A stretch of DNA of 64,000 nt from Incurvaria masculella (taxonomy: Eukaryota > Arthropoda > Insecta > Lepidoptera > Incurvariidae), in the NCBI GenBank assembly GCA_946894095.1, contig OX335646.2:13138077-13202076 (forward strand). The letters are read 5' to 3'. Positions 31,701 to 42,600 of the stretch are shown piece after piece. The position numbers were made by a program, and so were the translations under genes. Each line of letters starts with the position of its first letter. Position 1 is the first letter of the stretch. The notes below the pieces were generated by a model that did no database searches, was not told where the DNA came from, and was given only the letters and a program-made list of their open reading frames with translations.

Positions 31701-32482
31701 CTGCATCAATATACACTTCTGAAGCTTTGGCAATTCAAATCGCACTCGAGTTCATCGAAGTTCAACAACACTATACGTGGATAATAATAAGCGACTGCAT
31801 GAGCGTTCATAGAGCCCTACAGAATACGAAACTAGATGCCAATACTCACTATGTCATACACCAAATACGGGATAAACACTTTTCCTTGATACAGCAAGGC
31901 TACGAAATATGTTTTTTCTGGATTCGCGGCCACATAAATTTGAAGCCACACGACTCAGCAGATTATCTAGCTAGAACGATAGCTGACAGCAACCTGAATA
32001 TTTGCCATATTAAGAATGTTGCCCTACCGCAATCGGAATTTGTAGCGAAAATAAAACAGGAAATTATCCACGAATGGACCGAACAATGGAAAATGTCCAA
32101 TACGGGTCGTTGGTACGCCGAAATAAACGATTTAGTTGGGAAAACACCTTGGTTCAATAAAACCTTACCAAAAAGAAGAAAATATTATACAACAATTTGT
32201 CGTCTACGTTTCGGACATTGTCTTTTTCAATCCCATCTTTACAGATTAAACCTTATCGACACCGCCGTATGCCCACACTGCAACTTAGCTGATCAATCCC
32301 TGGACCACCTCTTCTTTCATTGCTGTGCTTTTGATGAGCAAAGAGAAAAACTATATAAATGCTTAGAAATTACATACAAAGAAAGAGAAAAAATCCCGCT
32401 CGACCTGAAAAAGATATTAAGTCAACCGACCAACTTTGAACCCATATTTCTATATATACATGAGACAATAGAAAGTATTTAA
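28751..32482 (+). CDS. LINE ORF2: APE-type endonuclease, reverse transcriptase, RNase H
   Basis: 1,243 residues. The endonuclease has N10, E37 (ISETW), D136 and N138 (GDFNAHH) and D187 (LDLTMV), but the usual SDH is S210-Y211-H212. The RT has YRPVALTSCIGKIFEQLI, FLDVVGAFNNIDH (motif A), GTSQGGILSPLLF (B), FADDLV at 668-673 (C) and VKFLGIIFNSNLSW (E). RNase H has YTDGSK (D956), SEALAIQIAL, IISDCMSVHRAL and IRGHINLKPHDSADYLA. A CPHC...HLFFHC knuckle starts at C1174. It would nick target DNA and prime reverse transcription there. No stop or frameshift. Confidence 0.93.
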   Translation: MSTLNVVQWNAQSLLCHRHILTQFLYENDIHIAIISETWLKPQQRCKFRGYQLERSDSGNSHNGVAILIHNSLSYTKIITTSDNSIQNIAIKLSYNNKFVTIVSLYSPPNCTPPFTKSKFDRLVKNISEPTIIAGDFNAHHTFWGCNNTDSRGRDILEIIDDNNLVLLNNGEVTTVGSSRWRPNALDLTMVSSSLALSCNWTVHDDPLGSYHLPTITKILLANNTYNNQETANNFPKHPNFRLVNWKIYSDLVSRVLEHFNFDNLNPIESYDSFCNILNAAIEKSKRKHSSTPNSTFRHSKPKLSVPWWNEKCSSAVENSRKAYATFKLNCNDENYIEFKRLQALKKLILKRERSESWQRLCESFNRYTPVSKIWNTIKKINNTYQSNSHNTNHDWINDFLQKYTPDYVENQLHSINSSVPNNNENEYLTKYFTLQELKSALNSRRDTACGLDMIPYKMLRHLNHNSLVIFLNTLNKLWCTSIIPWEWKIDCLIPILKPNKSKDDANSYRPVALTSCIGKIFEQLIKQRLEFFIERNNILPSNQFGFRRGRSARESFSHLHLDISKAFSLNHDTVCVFLDVVGAFNNIDHFTLASILNSLGIPAKLINWIYNFLNGREVYVKDSNSLFGPRFSYRGTSQGGILSPLLFIIYIHKLNSKLGFDVNNLQFADDLVIYCSIGDRATTLTCINKAMENLYKYFTELNLDISPEKSKVVIFSKNKYKLKAEVFYNNTLLPVVETVKFLGIIFNSNLSWNSYVDGIADKALRSYNILRSLAGTYWGADPKILIMLFKSLIRSHFEYGFLCFSHHWKLIEKLEKIQNKSLRLITGAMMSTPIVSMQVECNIPPLRIRFKYLKLKFLLKLLSISNHPLFTKIQHLLSIPSDPSHHPYILRDFSNILHYKNEYEIQANFNFPCYLGKYDSKFYGIPIQIDENLECKEEFLEQISSYRGYRRIYTDGSKTVRGVGCAIYDETTKRGYGIKIPSSASIYTSEALAIQIALEFIEVQQHYTWIIISDCMSVHRALQNTKLDANTHYVIHQIRDKHFSLIQQGYEICFFWIRGHINLKPHDSADYLARTIADSNLNICHIKNVALPQSEFVAKIKQEIIHEWTEQWKMSNTGRWYAEINDLVGKTPWFNKTLPKRRKYYTTICRLRFGHCLFQSHLYRLNLIDTAVCPHCNLADQSLDHLFFHCCAFDEQREKLYKCLEITYKEREKIPLDLKKILSQPTNFEPIFLYIHETIESI

Positions 32483-32832
32483 CTACATGACACTCCAGAA
32501 TTGACTACAATCCATAAGATACAATAAAGAGAAGGCTGTATAGCGAAAGCTTTTGCCTGTCCATTGGATAAAGAAACAAAAAAAAAAAAAAAGCTGTCAA
32601 AGTCAAACTCGGACTTCCGATTCGTATGAAAACGCTGATTCGACGTAAACGGCAACGTCGACGTATTTACGGTAATGTTGAATGAGCTGTCAAATCAAAC
32701 TCGGACTCGCAAATATTAGTTCGCTTAACGCCCACTGCGCGCGCTCTTCAATTTCTCCATACATTTGAAAACGCCAGTCAATCGGTTCTCGTAAACGCCA
32801 ATTTAGGTGAGAACTCAGACTGACCACTCTGA

Positions 32833-32993
32833 TTGCACGAAGAGATGGCCGAGTTAAACAATATTCAAACACGTCACTTTTAGTGAACCGCATAGAGTTC
32901 CTTTCATACTGTCCATACAAAGTGCCATGTTTAATCATACATTTACGTTGATTTTGATTTTTTGTCTTTTCGTGCACTCGGCCTTGAGCCGCG
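32833..32993 (-). mobile_element. ~160-bp MITE, copy 1
   Basis: Ends are an imperfect inverted pair (TTGCACGAAGAGATGGCCGA with CGTGCACTCGGCC). The interior, with AACACGTCACTTTTAGTG and TTCCTTTCATACTGTCCATA, matches the inverted copy at 59551-59703. No coding capacity. Confidence 0.65.
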
Positions 32994-33171
32994 CGCTATT
33001 TTTTTAAATGTGTGTTCACACGTGGTGCCAACGTTTTTCCTGCTATACGACCCTGAATACAATATATTTTAAAGACGGCAATCACACCGAATTGTCATAC
33101 TAGTGTGTATAATGACAAACGCAATCTATGCGCCGCTGCTTTAACACATTCACACCTAACTAACCTTGGTC

Positions 33172-33425
33172 GCCTGCACGCACGGCCGTCTGAAAGGACG
33201 TTCGCTGCCCTGAGAGGTTGCTTCCCGAACGTTAGATGATATGATGCCCAGCCCGCCGCCCGCCCCTAGCTTATAGCGGATCACAAAGGACGGGCACTGT
33301 AAATAATGCCGACAAGCAGTCTGGGTAATAGTAAGTACCCTCAGGCCCACAACTCCACATAAGATTGCGCAGAAGACCCAGACGGCGAATCTTCGGCAAA
33401 TCGCTGATAGTTGCCATTCACTCAT
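33172..33425 (-). CDS. Candidate first coding exon of an unidentified membrane protein
   Basis: From an ATG at 33425 the frame is open for 84 codons and reaches a good donor-like site CCAAG|GTTAGT at 33171. The N-terminus MSEWQLSAICRR is followed by a hydrophobic stretch FAVWVFCAILCGVVGLRVL, which could be a signal anchor. The rest is not recognised. No downstream exon was found between here and Tap42, and nothing shows transcription. It may be chance reading through GC-rich DNA. Confidence 0.25.
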
Positions 33426-34354
33426 TTATTGTATTATGGTCGTCGTATTGCGTTGCATAGAGATCTCTTTCGACTTTCATGCCCCTCGCGCGCCGCTGAC
33501 CTAAAATTTTCTTTCAGCGCAGCGAAACGCGCCAAAATTTAGTACTGCGGTTTAGTGGATTTGATGAAAACAATCCAGCAATATTGTTTATTTTTAAAAT
33601 GGTATTTTTAAAATTATTTCATGAGCTGTTTCGTTGGTTCGTTAGTAAATGGAATAAAAAAATAATAAAAATAGGCTACCCCTCGAAAATCTTTTGTGTA
33701 TGCGGAAAATAGTTTTTTCACAAACCTGCGTCTTGTATCATAGCTACTCGTAACTTAATTTCTCGGGCTGAATCCGCTCCCCACCACTGGCAAACGGGTG
33801 CGCAGAACCAAAACTATATCGGATTTGGTTTCTGCGCAGCCGCTGGCGCTTGGAGGAGGTAGAAAAACATCCGTCCCTGACAGTCTACCTAATAAATTGT
33901 GCTCCTTTGGTAATTGGAAGATCCCAAATATTCCAATACCCATGGGAACCTTCTGAAAAATTTTCCTAAAATCATGGATATTTGTAACGAAGGCCAACTC
34001 TGTCGTGGACACAACCTCTTTTTCTGTAACCAGAAGTAATGTCTCATCGGAGAGGTAAGAGCAGCGTAGTACGCACACGACGCGCTGACGGGTTCCAGCG
34101 CCCCATAGCCATTTGGGAACTGCACCGCCCGTTCACTGCTTCAAGCAAATTCATCCGACCGTGTCGTCGCGTCCCTGCGACCACAGATTAATAATATATA
34201 GTCTAGCTGCGACCACCCTGCAACCGTGATTGCTACTCTCCGCACTCCTCGCCGAGCGGATATAGCAATTTTCGGACCCATAATCTGACCTTTAGCTGTA
34301 CATAGATGGTGATACCGGCTGAAGGTAGTGGTTGGGTTAACCTCGCCTGGGTTG
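33426..34354. other. Intergenic, no gene supported
   Basis: Minus-strand frames at 33755-34125 are open for about 100 codons but show no domain or codon signal. No repeats recognised. Confidence 0.4.
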
Positions 34355-34415
34355 GAACCAGCGAGGATGGAAGGACGGGAGGAGCGATCGAAACTCATCC
34401 GTAAAGCGGCAGAGT
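34355..34415 (+). repeat. Shared segment of an unassigned repeat
   Basis: ACCAGCGAGGATGGAAGGACG and GCGATCGAAACTCATCCGTA match 12335-12440, and GCCGCTATACGGATGAGTTT at 35073-35095 is an inverted match. Confidence 0.5.
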
Positions 34416-34485
34416 AGCCACGTATAGTGATAATGCACTGATGGTAGTTTCTAGTTAGCTCGCTGTATTCACGAAATGGCGTCCT

Positions 34486-34729
34486 GGGGGTCCATTCAGA
34501 GTAAGAGTGAGTTCGAATTCGCCACTAAATATCAACTCACTTTTTTAAATAGTTAATGTTTCCACACTTCTAGAACATCATTACAGTTAGATAAAAATCT
34601 GGTTTGTCCCGTAAATCCGTTGGAAGTACAAATAACGGTTCCGTTATTTAAAGAATAATATATTTCCCAGCTATTTTTAGGTTAACTCACTCCCGAACTC
34701 GAACTCACTCTTGCTCTGAATGGACCCCC
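34486..34729. mobile_element. MITE with GGGGGTCCATTCAGAG ends, intact copy
   Basis: 244 bp bounded by GGGGGTCCATTCAGAGTAAG and its inverted counterpart CTTGCTCTGAATGGACCCCC variant. The inverted match continues through AGTGAGTTCGA. No coding frame. The copy at 3940-4375 is the same family. Confidence 0.75.
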
Positions 34730-36226
34730 TGTTCGTGTTCAGTGTCGTCGGAACTCGAGAACACTGACGGCATTACCATTGAAAATTAAATCGCCAGGTG
34801 AACAGGCAAGTGAGTAATTTAATCTAACGTGTAGTTGCATTTCTTACCATGCTAAATATCAAATAACGTGTTATTTGGCCAAGTGAACTAAAATGTACCA
34901 GATAGCGTTGTGCTCAATGCAACTAAAAGTCTTTAATCACTCGCTTGGACAGAACATCCTCACGTGCGTTTTCACCGGCGAGTTAATTGACCATGGTAAT
35001 CGCTCTGAAGTGAGCAAATTTGCAAGCGAACTGATAGGTCGGCGCTGCATCAGTGTGTGTATTATCGCTAGAAAGTGACTACGCTGCCGCTATACGGATG
35101 AGTTTCGGTGGGCATCGTTGGTTGCGATTCATTACGATGATAGTTACATCGTAATGAATGAAAGAGGGTCGAAGCGGCAATGAATATTGTCGGAGTTTTC
35201 CAACCAGTTTAGTGCAGGTGTTCGTTTTATCAGAATAACTTCATAATTGTTGCAAGTAAAGTATTCCTAACTGTTAGCTGTAGACCTCGCGAGTCTGTCT
35301 TTTTGAAAAATTTTCATTTTTGATACATTCCGTAAAATTTCGAAAAATAAACAATCTATAAAATTGATGAACCTGCTCAAAACATATCACGAGAATCGGT
35401 TAAAAAATGCGACCTGTACAGGTCGCATTCCTTAAAACGGTAGGTACCCGTACAGGACATACGAAAGCATTTTTGCATGATTTTTGCCCAATCTGAAACG
35501 GAGACGCACGCTCAAGCTTAGCCGTTCGCTCTGTCAACTACTTCCATGGTGATCACGCATCTCATTTTAGATAAACATCTTGAATCATTTAAGGTTGGTA
35601 ATTATTCCTGATACATCACCGTACTGACATACCTAATGTCTGAATATTGCATGCGAGTCGCCCATTGCATTAGAGTTCAGCAGAAAAATAATGAGGTCTA
35701 CTAATGAGGCAAGAAAAAAACCTTCATGAATGCTGAACAATAAAGCAACGGCGAAAGACTGCCAACTCTGAAGAAAGAGCGGAAAATCTACCTAGAGCGC
35801 TAATTATTTCCTGACTCACCTCTCCAGTTGACTGGATTGGATAGGCGTCATTCTTATCGGTAGGCAGGCTCGCCTTATTGTATCTACCCATATGCTATCT
35901 TTGCTAATACTACCTGTTGATCCTAGCTACTTTCCGGGATTCGGGGACGTCCGAGAAAAGAGAAGTTTCTATGTTTTATCAGTGAAATTCGGTGGGATTC
36001 TCCATGCTCCGATCATATGGGATAAACAATTTTGAAACAATTCAGTCCAGTAACTAACTAATAAGTATGTACAAAATGACGGCATTTTTTTTTCAAATCG
36101 TAGGTATTCTCCGACTGCAAGAACCCTCGGATATCGATTTTGATAGGATTTGATACAGTGACTAAAATGTCGGAAATGAGAGACATTTTTTAAAATACCT
36201 CAAAATCGTACAATAGATTGTATTAT
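34730..36226. other. Intergenic, mostly unassigned
   Basis: Holds only a diverged SINE scrap at 35140-35220 (GGGTCGAAGCGGCAATGAAT, GTTTTCCAACCAGTT) and the inverted piece of the unassigned repeat near 35080. No gene. Confidence 0.45.
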
Positions 36227-36539
36227 ACCGGCCAAGTGAGAGTCGGACTCGCACACGAAGGGTTCCGTACCATCGTACTAGATTTAACACAAAACAATCA
36301 TGTTTTTTGTATGCTCCCCCCCCCCTTTAATTTATATATTTTTTTATTTTGTCTATTTGTTGTTATAGCGGCAAAATAAATACACACTCTGTGAAAATTC
36401 CAGCTGCCTACCTATTACAGTTCATGAGATACAGCCCTGGGACAGACGGATGGACGGGCGGACGGACGGACGAACGGACGGACAGCGGAGGCTTAGCAAT
36501 AGGGTTCCGTTTTCACCCTTTGGGTACCGAACCCTAAAA
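36227..36539 (+). repeat. (GACG)n interspersed element, full copy
   Basis: It runs from GGCCAAGTGAGAGTCGGACT and CACGAAGGGTTCCGTACCAT through AATTCCAGCTGCC and TTCATGAGATACAGCCCTGG to a (GACG)n run. It ends GGGTTCCGTTTTCACCCTTT and GGGTACCGAACCCTAAAAA. GGGTTCCGTACC near the start and GGTACCGAACCC at the end form an inverted pair. I know this repeat as very common in moth genomes but cannot name its class. Confidence 0.8.
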
Positions 36540-36764
36540 AGACATACCTAAAACAAAATGTGGTGACTTACCTTTTCCAAAATCGCCAAACATGCGAACA
36601 TACCTAGATAATTAAACTAATTACTAACTAAAGAACATTTGAGGAGGACGTTTAGTGATTTTAATAAGTACAGTATTTATATCTATAAACTATCAAACAG
36701 AAATTGCTGTGGTGACCATATTTTTGCTCGATTTATAGAGCGGGATCGGCATGATAGATTGCTT

Positions 36765-37025
36765 CTGAACTGTTCGTCTCGCCGACGCATGTCTACATGA
36801 TACTCGCATGATTCCATGTCGACATTGATCCCACTGCATTTTATCCGTGCATGTCGTAAGAGGCGACTTAGGGATTCGTCGTTCGTGGTTCGATGCATTG
36901 CATTTATTGCATGGCATTGTTCCGATTGTATGGTTTCAAATGACTGTAAATAAAATGTATAATGAAATTTTTTTTTTTTTATAAAAAATAATACAATCGC
37001 GCCCATTGCATTTCTATTCCCATGC
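36765..37025. repeat. Direct repeat units containing GTAAGAGGCG
   Basis: TGCATGTCGTAAGAGGCGAC, TAGGGATTCGTCGTTCGTGG at about 36845 recurs at about 37022 as CATGCATTTCGTAAGAGGCG, AAGGGACTCGTCGTTCGTGG, with a poly-T/AT-rich stretch between. It probably represents two adjacent SINE or LINE-tail insertions. Confidence 0.5.
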
Positions 37026-37029
37026 ATTT

Positions 37030-37275
37030 CGTAAGAGGCGCCTAAGGGACTCGTCGTTCGTGGTTTGGATTCCAAGTTAAACTGTAGATTCCTTACTTAC
37101 CAGGGTTAAACCAGTCCGGATTGGTATCATCGCATTTAATGAACGATGGTCGAAGTGTCAATCGAAAATTTCCGTGTTTGCCATCTAATTCAATGCATCA
37201 GTGCAATATGAGGAAGGTCTTGGCATGGCACCTAGTTCCTGTACGGCGTGTTGGGCTAGTATTATGCCAGGAGGC
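37030..37275 (+). mobile_element. SINE copy with HaSE-like body
   Basis: TAGATTCCTTACTTACCAGG, GAACGATGGTCGAAGTGTCA, GTTTGCCATCTAATTCAATG and TTGGCATGGCACCTAGTTCC, all SINE body landmarks. The 3' end stops at GCCAG where another SINE begins. Confidence 0.65.
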
Positions 37276-37284
37276 ATTCATTTT

Positions 37285-37566
37285 GTACAGCTCGGGGTGT
37301 AGGGGCTAGATGACATGCCTTTCATACATGAGGTTACGGGTCTAATTCTCGATCCGGTCATGCACCACTTTCTTACTCTTCTTGAGTTGGATAAGTGACT
37401 TTTCTCCTTGGTCGTTTTTGCCATCCAGTTGAGTTTAGCCGGGGGTGCTCATACAGGTAAGGTCCTGGCATGGCACCGTATTACTTCGGAAATGTAGTGT
37501 ATTGGGCTCATATCATGACGTTAGTTGTGTGGTATTAGCCATCCATGTCAGGTTGCATGAAAACAC
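37285..37566 (+). mobile_element. tRNA-headed SINE (HaSE1-like)
   Basis: The head GTAGGGGCTAGATGACATGC and GAGGTTACGGGTCTAATTCTC has A- and B-box-like parts. The central ATCCGGTCATGCACCACTTT and CTTGAGTTGGATAAGTGACT matches the other tRNA-headed copies. The body follows, with a deletion, to ATTAGCCATCCATGTCAGG. Confidence 0.65.
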
Positions 37567-37599
37567 TATACTGGTGCAATAAGGAAGTTTTTGCGTGGT

Positions 37600-37805
37600 T
37601 GTTTCCATTCAACGGAGCCGCATGTGATATGCGCTGCGCACCTAGCACAGCGTCCAGCTTCTCGTGTCCGTCACGTCACTAGCGGCCAGAGCGACGCGGC
37701 GCGCGCGCTCAGTCGGAATCTCACTTCAGCGAGACCCGCACACGCCGGCACGGCGCGGCGTCGTGGCGTGTGACCTCTAGCGGGCAATTACCCACTCAGT
37801 CGCAG
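37600..37805 (+). promoter_or_regulatory. GC-rich promoter and possible non-coding first exon of the LRR gene
   Basis: A CpG-rich stretch (GCGACGCGGCGCGCGCGCTC, GCACGGCGCGGCGTCGTGG) ends in a strong donor TCGCAG|GTGAGT at 37805. It is on the same strand as the LRR gene, whose coding exon has an acceptor at 39188. A second donor-like site lies at 38224-38230. Assignment as 5' UTR exon is inference. Confidence 0.4.
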
Positions 37806-38544
37806 GTGAGTCAAATTGTTTTGTTTACCTCAGCACGCAACGGCGCGCATCGTCCCGCATGACGGGACACCCGCCGCTCGATGTCCGTGTCAGTGGTGTC
37901 AGCGCAGAGAATGTCTGAGTTTGACCGATCTAAAATGCTGTAGTTCTGTGCAGTCGGCGAGTTTGCATTACCTCAATGTGAACATTGCTTGGCATCAAGT
38001 TAACGCAGACGAATTGTCTTGCCGGGATGTTTTGGATTTTTTTTTGAAATGAAGACTTGGACAAAGTTTACCACAAAAATGATTCCAATTTAATTCACCG
38101 CTTGAACATTAGGGTGTTTCTAGAAACATCTAGGCAGATCCAATTAGGATTCGGAGGCAGGCACAAGACGCGCCGAGTGCCGCCGGTCGCCGGTCCGCAG
38201 CAGACCACTCGGTGGCTGCAGGATGTGAGTCATTAGCGTGATTGCTCTAATCCTGTGGAAATACACATTCACAATACAGTCGCCGACACAATGCCCTATG
38301 GTGAACGAACCGAACCATTATTCGGTTGTCCTTCAGACGCACTCGATACGTTCACGAGGTCACGAGCACGTCACAAGGATGAGGAAAATCTGGGGAAAAT
38401 AAATCGATTTCATGATAGATAATGGCTTACACAATATTACGTGATTTAACAATCATAGCTGGAAGTCGATTGGTGTCCTAAACGCTTCAATGTGTAGCAG
38501 CACAGATTAAGATTCGGGAAACAAGGTTTCGGGAAAAGAGGTTT

Positions 38545-38930
38545 ATAGATCGGTGATCATAGATCGGCCCGGTGTCTTACCCACGCCAATACCGACCCAT
38601 TCAATCAAGCATTGTCTTTCTGAGTCGGATAAGTGCAATTTGTCGCGAATACGAGCTGTATGGGGTTTGGACTTCATGTGAAACGTAGGGGCCATTCCCC
38701 ACTAGGCGGTATGGGAACGGCCTCGCCCGGGTTGGTACGATCTACTGCTGGATGAAAAGATGGCCGAAGTGGCAACAAAAATTGCCGGTGTTTTTCTATC
38801 CAGTTTAATGTAACGGTGCACATAGAGGGTCGGCTCTGGCACCGAATGCCTAGGGAATGTGGTGTATTTGGGCGAATATCATGATAGTGACAGTTCGAGT
38901 GCCATCCATGTTCAATGATATAAAAAAACT
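38545..38930 (+). mobile_element. Full-length SINE, diverged
   Basis: A head-like segment CCCGGTGTCTTACCCACGCC, the central TCTTTCTGAGTCGGATAAGT, then the body CCGAAGTGGCAACAAAAATT and TTTTCTATCCAGTTTAATG, and a tail ending CATCCATGTTCAATGAT plus A-rich DNA. Lies between the putative first exon and the coding exon of the LRR gene. Confidence 0.6.
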
Positions 38931-39260
38931 ATACATATGTAAGCAAATACGATAAAAGCCAATAGGAAATATTTACTTCTCCTTTTATATTTGAGGCATG
39001 TTACATAAGAACTAATACAACAATTGTTTCTTCATTAACTTCTTTCGCACCTACCTGCGAATATGTTTACGCTGCTACCCACTGGTATGAAAAAAACAAG
39101 CGCACCCATTCGAGGCACCAATCATAAAGTCGCCAATCGCTTGCACACCGTTTGTGTACGTACATAATCAGATCTGTATCGTTTGCAGCACAAGTCGGAA
39201 TGAGCGGTTCCCGAGCCGACTGAGGCAACGACGTGAATGCATCATTCAAAGACCTTCAAG

Positions 39261-39649
39261 ATGGCTGATTCCGGCAAACTCGGTCTGATTATCTTCGCTT
39301 GGCTGCTGTCCCAAGCTTCCAGCTTCAACGGTGACGATTTTGAGCTAGAGTGTCCGGACGAGTGCGACTGCCACTACTTCAGGATCAACTGGGTGACGGA
39401 CTGTTCCGAGAGCAACCTCACCGAGGTGCCCTACAGTGAGCTCAGCCTCAACGTTTACATCTTGGACCTCAACGGGAACAACATCACTCGTCTCAAGCCG
39501 TTCCCGAAGGACATCAAGATGAGGCGACTGCAGATCGCCAACAATCTCCTGACGTCCGTCGATAAGGAGGCGTTCGTAGCGCTCGAGTACCTTATTGATG
39601 TGGACCTGTCCGGGAACAACATCTCCTCTGTCGACCCCGAATCTTTCAT
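39261..39649 (+). CDS. LRR gene coding exon 1
   Basis: Signal peptide, LRRNT cap and the first three LRRs. The acceptor TTTGCAG ends at 39188, so the exon probably begins at 39189 with 72 nt of 5' UTR. Donor CAT|GTGAGT. GC-richer than most of exon 2. Confidence 0.88.
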
Positions 39650-42600
39650 GTGAGTACTACATAGTCTTCGTCCATTTCTGCTCGCATAGTGGCTCGCTTG
39701 CACTAAATTTTGCGTCATCGTCTTCGATAAAGCTTGGAGCTCTAATATCGGCGATGTTACATTTTGAACAACCAGCTGTCAGTTTACTTGTAGAATGTAT
39801 TTTGGTTATAATTTAGGTATCGAACCATTAATTATGCGTTTAGTCACATTCCGTGCAATCATAATAAATAGGTATCAGAATTAAATGAAAAAAAATGAGA
39901 TGTACATTTTTAGCGCATCCTAAAATTTTGTGTTCTCAAAATAATTTTCCTATTTCCCAAAAAAAGCAGTTAACCATTAAAAAAATCCGAAATATAAAAC
40001 AAAAAAAAACCTAATTCCCATACTACGAATTTTATTGTAACTGCGTTAAAAAAACATCTTATATATTAGCTGAATTGTCGATTTTCGAAAATATGACTAT
40101 ATTACGCACGTAAAAATAAAAAGTTATTAACTAATAGTTAAATATAGTTATCAATATATATTGTTATCAAATATATAGTTATCATCTTTGTGACGTAACT
40201 TGGTGTAGTTTGACTACCAAAAAGTTTAAATAAATGAAATGAAGCTTTCATAAAAAAACATACTTTTAAAATAATTATAAATAAATATCGATGGTCGAAG
40301 CGGCAATGAAAATTGTCCGTGTTTTCCATCCAGTTCAATGTAGCCGTGCAATATAAGGAAGGTCCTGGCATGGCACCTAGTTCCCATGTGGTGTGTTGGG
40401 CTAATAACATGACATAACTTGTGGTATTAGCCATCCATGTCCAGTCACATAAAAAAAAAAAAAAAAAAAAAAATAATATCTCCCCGAATGTGAGGCTGAA
40501 CAGTAACGATTGAATAGGTTCCCATCAGTCCACCATTTTATATTGACAATTTGTATTAATATCCTTTATATTGGTATCAATGGGTTTTGACGTCGACTAG
40601 TTTATTCAGTCATAGAAAAAAAAATATCCGTGTCCTTTGTGAAAAAACCTCAATTCATGAACTAATTGACCTGAATAAAATAATTATGAATTCTGTTTTG
40701 ATTTGATACTATGTACTGGTTAATACTGAAACAGAAGTAGGAGTACTTGATTTTTCAACTGGAGGACCGGGAACAAGTCGACAATGTCAAATGTCCTGAT
40801 GCGAGGATTGTGACCGTTATTAGATAAGGCTGTTAAACAAGTTCTCTGACATTCATCAATTAAAGGCACTTCTGGAATAATTTCGAAGCAAAAACGATTA
40901 AATTTTGCATTATCTATGTTTCCGATCCATCTACTCAAAACTTCGAATTAGTGGGTAACAAATTGCGCCAGTTACCAACGTTATATTACGTGTCAGGCAA
41001 TGTTGCGCTAAGCCGCTGCTGCTAGTGTAATAATAGACTAGGAGGTCGCGACAAAAATGGTAACGATAACGTAAATGGCTGAAACTGGGTTCACAGGATA
41101 AAGTAAAACCCTCTGAAGCCAAATGTGTTAGTCTGCCTGTTCCAAGTGGTTGCGTTACGTAGATAAGGCGCCTGAAAAAGTAGTTATGGTGACAAAAAAT
41201 ACATATGATAAGGTAAATGGATGCAAATGACGAAGCATGAAAGTATCAATACATACTTGCTTAGCAATACAAAAACTGAACAAATCTTTGGTTGCATTTA
41301 GTAGTTATAGTCGATTAAGGTTACAGATATAACTTTAGGTTTATTTAAGTATTAAATTAAGTAACCGTCTGGTTATTGTTGTATAATTAATAGGTATCAA
41401 TGTTTCCAGATAATCAGTATATTCATCAGCACGTACATACCAGCATCCATTTTATATAGCCAATCTAGAAAACGCAACCACTTGGGATGGGCAGACCGAC
41501 ATATTTAGCATCAGAGGGTTGGTCTCTAACATGTAAACCCAGATTCAGCCATTTACCTTATCGTGACCAAAAATGTCGTGACCTCCCGGAATATAAACAC
41601 TTGGCCTGCTCTGGATCGATCTGTCTGAAACAACAAAAAAACCGTCCAAGCGCGAGTCGGACTCGCACACGAAGGGTTCCGTAACATCGTGCAAGATTAA
41701 AAAAACGGATTTTTCTTTTATCTTATTTTTAAATTTTACCTTTTTGTTTTTATAGCGGCAAAATAAATACACACTCTGCGAAAATTTCAGTTTTATACCT
41801 ATTACGGTTAATGAGTAAAAGTCTGTGACAGACGGACAGACGGACGGCCGAACGGACGGACGGACGGACGGATGGATGGATGGATGGACGTATGGACGGA
41901 TGGACGAATGGACGGACGTACAGCGGAGGCTTAGTAATAGGGTACGGAATCCTAAAAAGGGGAAATGCAAGTGTCTCGCCAGATACGCATTAGAACTATT
42001 AAGTATAACCTAACTTAGCAATTACAAATAGGTACGCGATTTTAAATCTTTGACATGTTGTTACAATGACAATGAAATTACTTTGCATATACTCAGGTCT
42101 TTTTTATGGAACCTGACATGGATGGCTAATACCACACAACTACCGTCATGATATTTGCCCAATACACCACATTCCCGAAGGAATTAGGTGCCATATTCCC
42201 CGTATGAGCACGGCTGCACTGAACTGGATGGAAAACACGTAATATTTTTCATTACCCCATTCAACCATAGTTCCATCAAATGCGTTGCTAGCAACCCGGG
42301 CAAGCTTAACCCTGCCACCTAGTAGGGGAAGGTGACGTACCGTTCGCGAGGTGAACAGCTCGCGATCGTAACGAAATGAAATTATCCAGCTCAGGAAGAG
42401 AATGAAAGTGGCGTATGACAGGGGCAAGGATGTGAACCATAATATCTCGTATGAAAGGAAAATCCGCTAGCCCCTGAATATACGCTTATATACCACACCT
42501 CAAATGAAAGTTTGATGACTATATTTTTTACGAATATGACTCTTTCCTAAAAAATATAGAAGTAATAATATATAATCTATACCCAAAAGTGTTAGATGAA

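Larger units (their letters stand above)
27396..32590 (+). mobile_element. Full-length I-type non-LTR retrotransposon with intact ORFs
   Basis: It is flanked by perfect 14-bp target duplications AAGCTGTCAAAGTC (27382-27395 and 32591-32604) and ends in an A run. It begins GGAGTTCGGTTTTGGCGGGA. Two long open frames are uninterrupted: a gag-like ORF1 and an ORF2 with endonuclease, RT, RNase H and a C-terminal knuckle. An RNase H after the RT places it with I, R1 or Loa type LINEs rather than Jockey; the gag and RT wording suggest the I group (inference). At 5,195 bp it has the length of a complete I-type element. Intact frames and perfect target duplication imply a recent insertion. Confidence 0.9.
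27278..32820. mobile_element. MITE (same family as 12457-12752), opened by a LINE
   Basis: The left part 27278-27395 starts GTCTCAGTTCCCACCTAAAT and the right part 32591-32820 ends ATTTAGGTGAGAACTCAGAC, an inverted pair. The left flank is TA; the right flank is TG, so one copy of the target duplication has probably mutated. The internal GAACTTCGAAGTTCCG matches the copy at 12457. The LINE at 27396-32590 sits in the middle. Confidence 0.75.

Noticed and set aside
33755..34125. Two overlapping minus-strand frames of 78-107 aa
   Set aside because: No domain, signal or splice support; the overlap of two frames suggests chance openness.
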